Source: Edolisoma coerulescens (taxonomy: Eukaryota > Chordata > Aves > Passeriformes > Campephagidae). From it: DNA of 64,000 nt. Below the pieces are notes generated by a model that saw only the letters and a program-made list of their open reading frames with translations, was not told where the DNA came from and did not search any database. The translations under genes were made by a program, and so were the position numbers. Where the stretch lies: NCBI GenBank assembly GCA_013397115.1, contig VWZW01005402.1, forward strand, positions 203,092-267,091. Direction: 5' to 3'. This document shows positions 1 to 12,300 of the stretch, in pieces (position 1 is the first letter of the stretch; each line of letters starts with the position of its first letter).

Positions 1-191
1 TCAGACACACACCTCTGTTAGACACAAAATATCAACAACTTCTACAAGACATGACATCAAATAGTTATTTCAAAATCAGCTGTGCCTTGTGAGGACGAGG
101 GGAGCAATGCAACTCAGTCTCTCAAAGTTTCATTTTTGCATCGAAAAAGTTGTGCTAAGGAAAAAAAAAAAAAGAATAAAGAAAGCCAAAC
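1..191 (-). other. SEC16A: SEC16A intron, truncated by window edge
   Basis: This stretch follows the donor after exon 15 and holds no sequence resembling the next expected SEC16A exon. The 60-codon plus-strand ORF in it is not supported by any homology. Confidence -1.
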
Positions 192-303
192 CTGTGATTT
201 GATCCAATTAGGACAAGCTTTGTTGTCTTCCTTGTGTAAACTCCAAACCCAACTTGGGCCATAAGGTAACAAAAATGAGCAGCATCCAGCAGGCCTTTAG
301 AAG
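192..303 (-). CDS. SEC16A: SEC16A exon 15 (last in window)
   Basis: Residues about 1790-1827 of the central domain (SKGLLDAAHFCYLMAQVGFG, KLVLIGSNH). The acceptor is tttctctgcag. The donor is AG|gtttgg, with T at intron positions +3 and +4, so relatively weak. 112 nt, entering in phase 1 and leaving in phase 2. The following exon is not in the window. Confidence -1.
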
Positions 304-3300
304 CTGCAGAGAAATAAAGGACAGAGCTCAGGATATTTCAGTGGCACATTGTAACTTGTGTCCTGTATTGTTTGGCTTTGCAATCAAATGCCTTCACAAT
401 AGAGACAAGCCCAGATAAAACTGCTCCACTTTATATTTTATAAAGAAACTGCCTGTTTTCAAAAAAAAATAAGCTGAGCAATCAAAGCTTTTCCTTCAGT
501 CATCACCCTGTTCATTCCCCAAGAGTTACCAAGAGTGTCTCCCATGGTAGCAATGGTCCTGGATTCCAAGTCCACATTATTGGTCAAGTTGGATAACACC
601 ATTGCTAGATGAGGCCTCCAGTCTCCCCATTTCTCATCTCCACAGCACTAAAATTAGAAGAATTACTAGGTCAAATCAGTGACTGGAGCGCTGCATGGGT
701 AAGTGTTTCAACCTAAAAAGGACCAAAACAACTTCTCTGACATTCTAGGAAAGATTTCTGTTGGGAACTCCACTACTCCCTGCAGCTCCCAGTGAATCTT
801 ACCGTGGATGCAGCTGGCATCCTTCCAGACATGAGCTGGTAAACAGTCTGCAGAGGGTCATTAATTGGGAGACTGTTGGCAAATCTACAGAGACATTGCA
901 GAGACAAACAAAACACAAACACGGGGTAAGCAGTTAAAATGTACTTCAGCTCTCAGTGGCAATTAATCTAACCTAGTTCAGGAGAAGGAAGCGCTGTGTG
1001 AAAATATTACACTGAAGAGGCAACTGCTCAGTGGACAACGTTCAAAAGCAAAACATTACTGATAAACTGGGTCTGTCACTCTAACATCAGTCAGTCCAAG
1101 CTAGGAAAAACCTCTGGATTCTCCCCAAGCCAGCTGTCTTTAACAAAACTGACAGTTGAGTTTTTGCATTTTTTTCCAAGCAAGGCCGCAGATGACACTG
1201 TTCAAATATCCCTTAAAAGAAACAGGTGGCAGACAATAACTTCTCAGGTTTAAGTTTACAGCCAGAAGACCCCAGAATAAAAAGTAACAAATGACAAATA
1301 AATACACAGTAAAATTAAAGCATAAATCTTGCATGAACCAGTATGGATAACCCACGATTTTGACATTCTCTACCTCTCTAGCAGAACAGGCAGCCAAATT
1401 TCACTAATCAAAAAGCAACCCTGTACCTGGTCATCACTCTTGCATGTGTCCTGCTGTCCATTTTGCTGGCAAGGAGCAGAGCATGACCCCACAAACCATG
1501 CTTCATGGCAGACTCCAAAGCATCCTAATCAAGACACAAATTAGCTTCCTGGGAATAGCTTCACACATCACTCACAAAACCAGCTTTACAGTAGTAATTT
1601 GTGATCAAGTCAAAATATGTTTGTTTAGATAAAAGCTAACACACAACTATAAATTTGCTTTAGATTATGAACTGTAGGGCATAACATTTCTGTATCAGTG
1701 TAATACAGTGCCATGAAATATTATATTTTGAAACAAAAGTTGCAAAGATATACAGCAGCACAGGCACTCACTTTCTTACGGCCATAAAGCAGCAACTCCC
1801 TGAATCTCTCAGTCTCCTTCTCAAAACTGTCAACTGTGGTTAGAAGATTATCAGTGAGAAACGAGAGCTGAGCTTCACCAGATTCCTCTTCCACTTGTTC
1901 CAAAGCCTCATTAGTGAAATCAATCAAATTTGCCTCATTAGGGGACTTCCCAGGAAGCCACACTGTTTTATGATCCCGGAGCAGAAGTTCAGCCAGGTCT
2001 GTTCCCACAACAGTCTGTGTGTGTAGAGGGAAAACAAAAATTGAAGAACCTGTTATTTCAGCACTGCCTGCATTTTATTTGTCACTTGAACAGCAATATG
2101 GGAACATCAGCACCTCTGAGCAGCTGAGGATGAGTGCCCAGTTTCCACATTCCTTCAGTCTGTGATATATTCCAAGATCAGTGACTATAAGACATATTTC
2201 TGACCTTTACACAAAAACTATTTGTGTACAAAATACTTTAGGACAGATAAAAACTCAAGCAGTGAGACATACCCCATTCTGCCTGCACAACAGTACAATA
2301 AAGTCCCAAAGAAGACTTGCAGATTCTTTGTCAATTAAATTTTCATTCTTAAAGCACTGTGCAGCTTTACTTTGTGCAAAATTAATAACATCCACTTTAT
2401 GGGTCTCATCCCTGAAAAGAAAAAAAAAAGAAAAAAAGGTTTTAATGAGACAAATGAAAACATTCAAGTCATTACTTGTGATTAGAATGAGGAATAAACT
2501 TAAATCTCATGTATTATTTAAGCAGGTGAAAAGCCACAAATATTTTAAGTCAGTTTAAATCCTGTAATTTACAGGCAATGAAGAAATAATTTCTGAATGC
2601 TTTAAAGTTATTTTTGGAAACTGTAAGAACATACTTAGCAAGAGGACCAGGAAAGGCTCTCATCTCTTCTTGCTCTGGAGAATGTTGTAACATAGTCTGA
2701 AACACAAATATAATCCACAAGAAATTCTTGTAACTATGAATTTTGCTTTTTATCATTAAAACACCCAGACCTGAACATAACCCATCATATAATCAAGCCT
2801 CTTAAACAAAACACAAAGGGTGACTTGCAACCTGCTCAAGGATGATAAATTACGAAATCTACTTTCCATGCAAGTTACTCTGTACATCATCCTGAACAAA
2901 ATTACAAAGAGCTGCATCATCTCATCACAACTAAGTCATCCCTCAGAGGAAAAGAACTTTTAAATTTACTGTTTTACTTAAGATTACAGCCCAAACTGAT
3001 AAAGATACATGCACTGACATAAAAAAAAAAGAAACCAGGAAGTTAGATTCAAGTTCCCTACTCCCCTTCCAAAAGAAAGACCTTTATTCCATTACTCCCC
3101 ATTTTTCCTTTTAAACTTTACCTCCATGCTGTGGATTTCAACCAGAGCTGGCTGGCCCTCAGAAGGCAGGTTTGGCAGTGCTTTTATTAAGAAGCCCCCA
3201 GGCCCAAATCTGGCACAGATATGAGGCACTGAAAATTTCTCAGGTGTTGAGGGCCTTAAAGGTGCTGAAATGGGGAGAAAAGATAAAATAAGAACCTGTA

Positions 3301-6300
3301 ACCTGTCTTGCAACTAAGTAAATTTGCTGATGTATTTACCCAATTCAGTAATCCTGCAGTGTTAGTGGAAAACACCCTGTCATTTAATTTTGCTGAACTC
3401 TGTAAGAAGCAATTAATCAGTTCCTTTATAGTCCCAAAGTCCCAAATCTGAAGGTTTGCAATAACTAGAACAAAACCAGACTACAGAACTTTAAAATCCA
3501 GTTATTTTTTTCAGTGCAGGGGCTTTGATTGCTTGTATCAGACACATTTCTGTGATCTCTGTACAAACATACAACACACCTCCAAAGAGCTGATGATAGA
3601 CAGACTTTGGAAAAGCTTTTCCAGAGAAGTGTTTTGTATCTATAGCTTTCCCTCCTTCCTCCCCAGTGTGTCCATACCTTGTTCCACAGCTGACCAGCCC
3701 GTTTCAGCAGGGTAGCCATAGTCTGTGTAAGGCTGCTGTCCATCAAAGCTGGGATCATACCCTCCATAGGGATAATCTGCATGGAGCGACACTGCCTGCG
3801 CAGGGGTTTCATAGGCATTACCCGTTAGATCGTGATTGCTCCTATAGAGCTGGCTCTAGACAGATCAGATTAGTGAGGGTTAGCTGGGAGCCTGGAGTTA
3901 CACAAAGCAGGCAGCATTGCAAGCAGGACTGCAGACAGTGAGCATTCCCTCCTGACAGCTTCCATTCTCAGTGCTCCTCCTAAACCAGGCTTACTGCACT
4001 GCTGCCTTGCAGAAAAACACCCGGCGAGACCCTTCTGTAGCACAGGCTACAGCAGATAATTAATTTATCTTTGTCTTCTCCCCCAGTGTTTTTCCCATCA
4101 TTTGATCTGTTCACATCCAAGCATGTTCAGTTCTCTCACAAGAGAATTTCTACGTGCTTGTGTGAAAAGCATGAGTTCTGTTACCAACAATTTTGGGTCA
4201 CAATGAATGTTCACCTCTGCTGTAACAGACAGAGAGTCTCAAAGGAATAATCCCAACAAATGCCAAATGGCTTCAGGTGCCTAAAGACTAATGCTGAAAT
4301 TATTTCCAATACTATGTCAAATATTACTAAATGAATTGGAATTCAGACTGGAAAAGCACCTAAACTTCCAAGAAACATGACGAACCAACACACGAACCAA
4401 CTACAGGTGAAATGACCCATTACACGAGCAAAAACTGTACCTCAAAAACTAGCCAAATATTCTCTGAGGTTTTCAGGTATCTGTAGTTGTGGTGTAAGTG
4501 GATGAGTAATCAGTTAGCTTTGGTTTTTTCTTTTAAAGTCAAAATAACATCATACAAATATGGAGTTAGTCCTTTAACACATCTCAAGTTCAGTAACACG
4601 GCCATGCTTGTGATGAGAAAAATGACACGGCACAAAGCCAGGCACACTGCCCACTACAGCCAAGCACAGGGAAGGCAAAGTTCTCACAAACAGCAAATAG
4701 ATTCAGTAGAGGAAATTTTCCATTTCTGTGTGTGTAGCAACTTGCACAGCTGAGTGCTGATTTTGGTTAAAGTTCTCTTGACAACTGCGACAAATATTAA
4801 GTTCAAAACCATATTACAAAACAGCCTTAACTTACAAAAGCTTTCAAAACACGCATTCCCCGTGCCAACATCCAAAATATTTTCTTATTTTCTAATGCTT
4901 CACCCACCCCCAAGAGAGAAAGTGCCAGGTTGGTGTGTGCAGCTGGAACTCACTTGCTGGGAGCGAGAGCTGAAGCTGCTCTGGTGGCTGTGGACGCTGC
5001 GGGAGCTGCGCAGGCTGTGGCCGGAGTGCTCGCTGTGGACGCTGCGCCGGTCAAACTCGTCCCCGTAGGGATCCCTGTGGGGCTCTGAGTCATCATCAAA
5101 GCTCCCGGTGAAACGGGGATCATACCTCCAGTTATCCTCGTATCGCTCATTCCTGATGGACAGAGAGAGCAGGAATGAGCACAGCCACCCACGGCCCCGA
5201 GGGAGGTGACCGTCAGGAAAACCAGACCTCACTCCAGAAGGGTTCTTAAATCACTGAGGTTGCTGTTACAGCAAACAAACTGACATTCCTTCCAGGAGCT
5301 CATCCAGAATATTCAAGATCAAGACCAATATCATACTCAAGAGTCTGTTCTAAAAACCCACAGAATGTTCAACTGCTTCGAAAACAAGTGCTGCTGCCTT
5401 CAATCCTTCTCTCAGAGTGATGTGACAGCTCAATCTGGTTTTTCTCTCAATGACCAATGTTAAAGCCACAGGAAGGACTAACAACACTATAAAATATGTG
5501 TAACACTGCATTTTAATAGTCTGTTCCGGAGGATCTGCTGCCCCAGCTCTGGAAAGAGCACTGGGAGAACATGGATTGACTGGACAAACCTGCTGCCATA
5601 TGGATATGCTTCTCTCTTCTGGTAAGGGTTGTGTTCAGCATCATACCAGTACCTCTGGTCATAACTTCTAGGGTCTCTGTACCTGGGGTCATATGGGTAT
5701 CGCTCCCAGCGACTTGGATCTTTGGAGAAGAAAAAGAAATGGTTCAGATATTGGTAGTCTTTGCCTGTAACGTCTTTCTATTTCTTTCTCTTTCATTACA
5801 AGCTGGTTTGGTCCTGAAGCACAGAGCAAAACCAAAGCAATGTACTTAAAGCTATGTAAATATGTCCACTTCTTTTTAGTTTTAAAAAAAGCTTTAAAAA
5901 AATCACTTTTACACCTTTTAGAGGAACATGATTGTTATTGTTAGCTGCTCCTGAAGGGACACTGTTTGCCATCAGATCTTTTCTAACATCTTTAAAACTC
6001 AATCCCAGTATTTGCTGTGACATTCACAGAATCTCTGTGACCAGTCTGCAGAGTGCCAAGCAGAACATCTCAGGATGTGGACAGCTGTTGCTCAAAACCC
6101 TCCCAGGCACAAGCAATTACCTCCAGACTCCAAATGCCAGCGTGTCTCAGTGAGCACTTAGATAATGATGGACAAAACCAAAATCCAGTTGTGAGTCAGC
6201 TTCTGTTTACACCCACCTAAAATTCACTTTACAGGTTTGCCTGCAGGTCACACACCAAGGACACACCCCAGTGAAAGGCAGCCTTGCAACACGTGGAACA

Positions 6301-9300
6301 AAACTGGTCTGTACCCTCACAATGGAGTGTTTTCACAAAGGAAAGGCAAACTGAAGTGAGGAAAAAACTTACTTTATTTTCTATTTACTACTTCTACTGA
6401 ACAAAAAACACACAGGAAGGATGGAGAGGTATTAAGGACTGAAGTGGGCAAAAAAATCAATTTTCAGCAAGCATAATTTCATTCTTGCTGGTCGTTGAAA
6501 GGACATCAGTTGTATTAATGTGGATTCTCTGATCTTAAAATTTCTCTTCCCCATAAATTACTGTTTAAATCTGCAATTTTCTATGGAAAAAAAATCAGAG
6601 TTCTTTTTGACATCTTACCTCCATAATCATAGGAGTTTGAGTAATAGCCTGAATAATAATCACTCCATCCACTTTTTCCATAATAATCTTCTGGATACCC
6701 TTGCCTGAAAGAAAGCACACAAGTATAAAAAAGTTGTTATTCCACCTTAATCACTTCTGAAGTCAGCAAGAGGTAGGAAAAACTCTATGCCACAACTGAT
6801 TAGACAGAGTTTCACAGTTAAAATAATGCATTTCCAAGAAATCAAGGAATCATAAAATTAGGACCTTACAACCCAATATAGCAGTAATTTGTTGTGTGCC
6901 ATCGAAAGCTGACAGCCCTCAGCATACAATAATTTAGTGGCTTTGTAAACTGCTTTGGTGATAAGTTTAATTACTTACAGACAATTAATCACAAAAAAAC
7001 TACTGCTATAATTAGCATCCTTTGAACTGTCTCAACAGAGAAGTCGATAATTTAACAATTCATTAAGAAATAATAGCTCCTCCAAATTTAACAGTGTTTT
7101 ATTATACAGCTTCTGATGAAGAAAACACTCATTTACAGAGCTGATTGTCCAAACGAGCACAAAAACATGGCTAACACCAACACTGCAAAGCAAGAGTCAG
7201 TGCACAGAAAAAAATGATTAGCATTCTTCTGATGGAAAAAGAAAGATGTGGCCATCATTTGAAAAATCCTGAGCCTTTATCAGATAACATTTTCAGGTCA
7301 TCATCCTAGAACTTCTGTAAAAAGCCAGAGGATGAATGTTAGATGAAAAATGCAGTGTCTACATGTATGAACATGCACATAAATATATATAGGTATACAT
7401 CCATGTGTGTTTGTACCTACCCAGGTGCATTACACTCACACACAGCAGGTGAAGACATTTAATGCCAGTGTGGAGTGATGGGAACTTCCACACCTCCCTA
7501 CAACTGGTCCTACAACTGAGAGTGCAAACTCCAAAGGGGCCCAGCGAGTTGAGCAGTGTGGGAAGTCTGCTGGCACAGCACTCACTCTGCAGAGGAGGTC
7601 TGATCTTATCAGACCAGGTTCAGCCACCCAACCAGTCTCCCCAGTCTCCTCCAGAGAGATCTCATTCCCTCCCCCAAGCAGAGTTTACAAAGCTGCACCA
7701 CCACCAAGATTATTTCACAGTTTAATTTCACTAAGGAACTCTCCCATCTCCATCAAAAGGTTTTGTAATTTGTTGAATTACCACTCTCTAGAGGATTTCA
7801 AAATAAAAAAATGAAAAGTCTTGATCTATGTTCTGTACAAACTCAAGAAATCATAACTCTTTACTATTAAAACTTCTGTCTAATACATTTTATTTAATTA
7901 ACAACTCTAATACTTTAGCAACAACCACCATGGCTCAGTCTACAGGAACATCTAGTAAAAATTACTGCACCCAAACTCAGATAACTAGAGATTTTTCCAT
8001 TTAACCTAAGTCAGATTTCTATCACTTATTTTTATTTCTATTTTGATATAAGCCTTCCTCTGGTTTGACCTTCCTAATTTTTTGACTCACAGTACATAGG
8101 GTAACATCCAGTTTTGGTAATCCATCCATGTATGTACATTTTCAGAACCGTGTCATAAAAGCAGGGCACATTCAGGGCAGTTTCACACACACACACAGAG
8201 CTCTGCTGCCCTGCAGCTCCACACCACAGTCCGTGTCTGACTGCACATCAGCCCTGACAGAGCCACTTCTAACAGGCTTTGATCTGCCCACTGCCACATA
8301 CAGAAACTTCAACCCCTTCTAAAAATAGTACCTCAGAAGAGTACACACCAGGAAGTGCCACTAGAGGTTATCATATCATTTCAAGAGCTCACAGCACACT
8401 TAAATTCACTTCAGAAAATGGTAGAAGTTATCACATGGAGTTACAGCCACTGTTCTGTGTTCCTCGAGACCAAAGTACTTCTATTACCTTCTGGAGATGG
8501 TAACCAAAATGTTGGATTTGTAATTTGATGCATGAGTGAACTACCAACAACAGACAAAGGGTTTAATAATTTCCAGACAGGTAACTGGAGTTTCTCTGTT
8601 AGAAACTGCAAACCTCTCAGAAGATAACAACAGTAACATTTTCTCATCAATTTGAAGTTCATACAAATACCTTACACAATAATCATCAGAGAGCAGCAAT
8701 CTCTTCAAGGTAATTTGCTGCTTCTTTCTTGAGAAATACAAGAGATTTAATCCTACTTTTATTTAATATTTTCAAGTAGCATCTGAACACATTGTTCCCC
8801 TCTCAAATTTCTTTATTTTGGATTAATCAGACAGATCAAGGCTTTTCAATTTCCCTAATCAAAACCTGCAGTGAAATGAGTGGGTGGGACATGTCCACAC
8901 AGCACCTCTGCCACCCAGACCACAGCCTGGGAGCTTTGTGAGGAAAGCTTATCCACAGCTGAGGGAATTGTCACACAAATGGACCTGACACAGCACCAGG
9001 ATGTTGTCACCTGACTCACCACTCTCTCTTCTGAGCACCTGAACCACTGTGCATCCATGGTGCCTGCAAGGCAAATCCCAACCAATGTGCAGAAGTGCCA
9101 TTCATTAACAGAATGAGGGGCCCTCGCTTAAGTGCAAGGCAGAAAATAAATGAGTATTGATTAACAACCCCATGGCCTGCACTGCTCTTTCACAGCAAAC
9201 ATCAGCACTGAGGCCACAGCAGTGCCTTCCTGGCTGGCAGAAACACCAACAACCCCCAGAGAACTGAATGAAAGGAACAACAAGGCTCTAGCAAGAGAGA

Positions 9301-12300
9301 AGCCTGGGGAATTGTATCCTTTCCAGACGTGGCATTCGATACCGTCCGTCCCTATGGCAGCACACAAAGAGGTTTTGAATTCCCCCCCGTGCTTTTTGCT
9401 GTAAAACTTCAACAGGCATCACTACAGCCTCTGCTTTGGGGTATCCAGATCCTGACTCCATTTAGGAATGCCATACCTGGAGGAAGGTCTGTCAGAGCAG
9501 TGGCTGGCCCTGGAGCTGGGCCGTTCGGGCTCGGGGTAGCGATAGCTCCCGGGCTCCATGTAGGCAGCGCCGCCGCCGTCGTAGTGTCGGTACCGGGGGT
9601 CGTACTGCCCGTAGCTGTCCTCCTGCAACCAACAAGCACAGGCAAGGCAAGAGGCTTCACACCTCCAAAATAACAGTTAAAACCAAAAAACATCACCATT
9701 CACACCACAACGGTGATACCTGAAGAGATGCAGATTAATAAGCTACTGTTTAGGTTTCATTACTTTTTGTGGCAGTCAAGTTATTAATATCCTAAACTTA
9801 AGGAAAAAAAACCCCATTATGTCTGGACTAAAGGCAGTTCAACCTCTCTACTAAATCATCAATAATTCAGGCAGGAACCAAATTTGAGCACCTGGACAGC
9901 CAAGCCAGTTATAACTGCCAACTTTTTCCAAAGAACCAAACAAATTGCTATGAGCTGACATCTGTGCCAACTGGAACTGGTATCAGGAACTACTTAAGTT
10001 TCCATCATCTTTGCAGTGTCAGTTTTGTTACTGCTGTCTGGATTTTCCCTACACTTAAACACTTAACGTGAATGATGCTCTGCTCAAAGCTGATCATGAC
10101 ACAACTGTTTAAATTCATAACTCAAAAAAGAAAACAAATAATACATACCAAGGGGGAAGAAAGGGAAAAATAAAAACTTACCATGTAATAAAGGTGAGCT
10201 GCAGTCCTGGGGTCTGCAGGAGGATAAGGTGGTGGATATGGAGCCTGGTAAGCATCATAAGGATGTCTGTAGTAGTAGTAAGGGTTCTGGGGTGGACCAA
10301 AGGCTTCCTGAGGGGTCTGAGGCAGGGGTGGACGCTGCAGGTCTTGCTGCCCGTTGGGTGGGACTGACTGAGCAGTGGTGGCAGGAGGGGCTGTGGCAGC
10401 TGGAGCTCCTGGAGGCTGTTCCGACACCGGCTGCTTCCCGGGACTCGCCTGGTCGTACCTTGGCTGGGCTGAACCTGCCTCTTGGGGCCCCCCAGGCTGG
10501 GGACAGCTGCCCAGCACTTGGTTCTCCCCCTGCTGCATGGCTTTTGCCCCTGTGGAAATCTGGGAGTCTGGAGGAGCTGAGGACTGCCCAGATGTTGGTG
10601 GCTGCATTTGAGCTGCTTGCATTTGTGGTTGGGGTGGCAGCGCTCCCTGTGCAGCTCTGTCTGACACAGCCTGGTGCTGTGCATCTTTTGTCACCTGTTG
10701 ATAGAAATGTTGTCTGTCAGGCACCTCGGGACGCACCTGAGCAGCACCGCCGGCCGCCTGTTGGACTGGAGCACCAGAGGGTGACTGACTGTGCACCTGG
10801 ACAGAATTACTTGTGCTGCTTTTCTCCAACGTCCGTGACACTGTGAAGTCGAGCGCTCCAGCGGCTTCTTTGCTACTTGATTGATTTGCAGAATTATTAG
10901 CCTGTGCTATGGAATTGACAGGGGGGACTATTCCACTTGCACTTCCACTGGGAAGATTTGTCCCAGGAGAAACAGAGGAGTTAGACCCTGGCTTGCTAGC
11001 AAATTCAGGAATGAGGCCTTCCATATTAACATTCTTTTGCCCTTCTGGAGTCAAATTAAGAGGAGTTTTTATAAGCAAGTTTGCAGGCTGATTAGAAGCA
11101 GCATCAGAAGAATTAACAGGACTTTGTAATAAATTATGTTTTAACAGATTAGTATTTGGAAGTGCATTAACTAAGAGAGATCCAACTTGCATCACAGGTA
11201 ACAGCATGTTTTCCCCACCAGCATGTGAAGTTTGGGGACCCATTGCAGGCTTGTCCCCAGCTCCAGAGTCCTTCACTGGCTGATTGTTTTCATTGTTGCT
11301 TAGCTGATTAGACAGAGAAATAGAAAAATTAATTGGCTGAGCCAAGTTATAGCTTTGATTAGGCTGAGCAATCAGGATAGGCTGATTTTGCAAAGACTCT
11401 GTAGGTGGAGAAGACAATAAACTTGCATAACCAGAACTTGCCTGAGACTGAAGTGCCTCCTCTTCTCCCATTTTGGGAGGATTCTCAAGATTTTCAAAAG
11501 TTATATTTCCATCTTGGGAATGCTGCACAGCAATAGTCCCTGGTTTACATGGCTGCTGATTAGACAGGCCTTCTTCTGGGGGCTGAATGACTTCCACAGT
11601 CTGTTTGGCAGGTACGTACACTGCAGGAGCAGCAGGAGCTAGAAGAACATTTCCCCCAAAATTTGGTAACTCATTGTGAGCCCATAAAGTTGTTGCTGGG
11701 CTATCACACTTCTTAACTGCTCCCTGAGCTCTGGTTGAGGACCGTCTCTCAGATACTGATTGTGTATTTTCCACAACAGGTCCAGAGTGCAGCGTATTTC
11801 CAGCTTCCCCAGCGCCTGCAAGAGGCCCTGGGTGTACCTGAGGCATGTAAATTGTTTCCAGATTATCTGGTGGCTGTTCAAGATTGCCAGGGGATGCAGC
11901 AGGCACAGCTGTGTTCTTCTTGATATTCTTTTGGTTTGAGTGGTTCTCTCTTAATTCAACCACCATCTTTGCTTGGTCAATCTCTGCAGGTTTTATACCA
12001 ACTCCGTGGGACCTCACAGGTTCAAAAGAACTATTTGCACTTGTCTGAAACACTCCCGTAGGCTTAGGAGGACTTGGAGTGGGAGGCTGGGATAGATTGC
12101 CATGGTAGTTCTTGCTCATGTTTAGCTCACCCGAATCACCTCCCAGAGGAGAGGAGTCAATCTGTTTGAAGAAGCTGGCAGAGGATTCCTCATCAGGCTT
12201 CCCAATTTCCTGCTGGATAAATGTACCGACTTGCTCTGGGGGCCGTGCTGAGCTGGAAGTGCTCCTGTGGCTAATGCTGCTGTAGTTGGAAGAGACACTG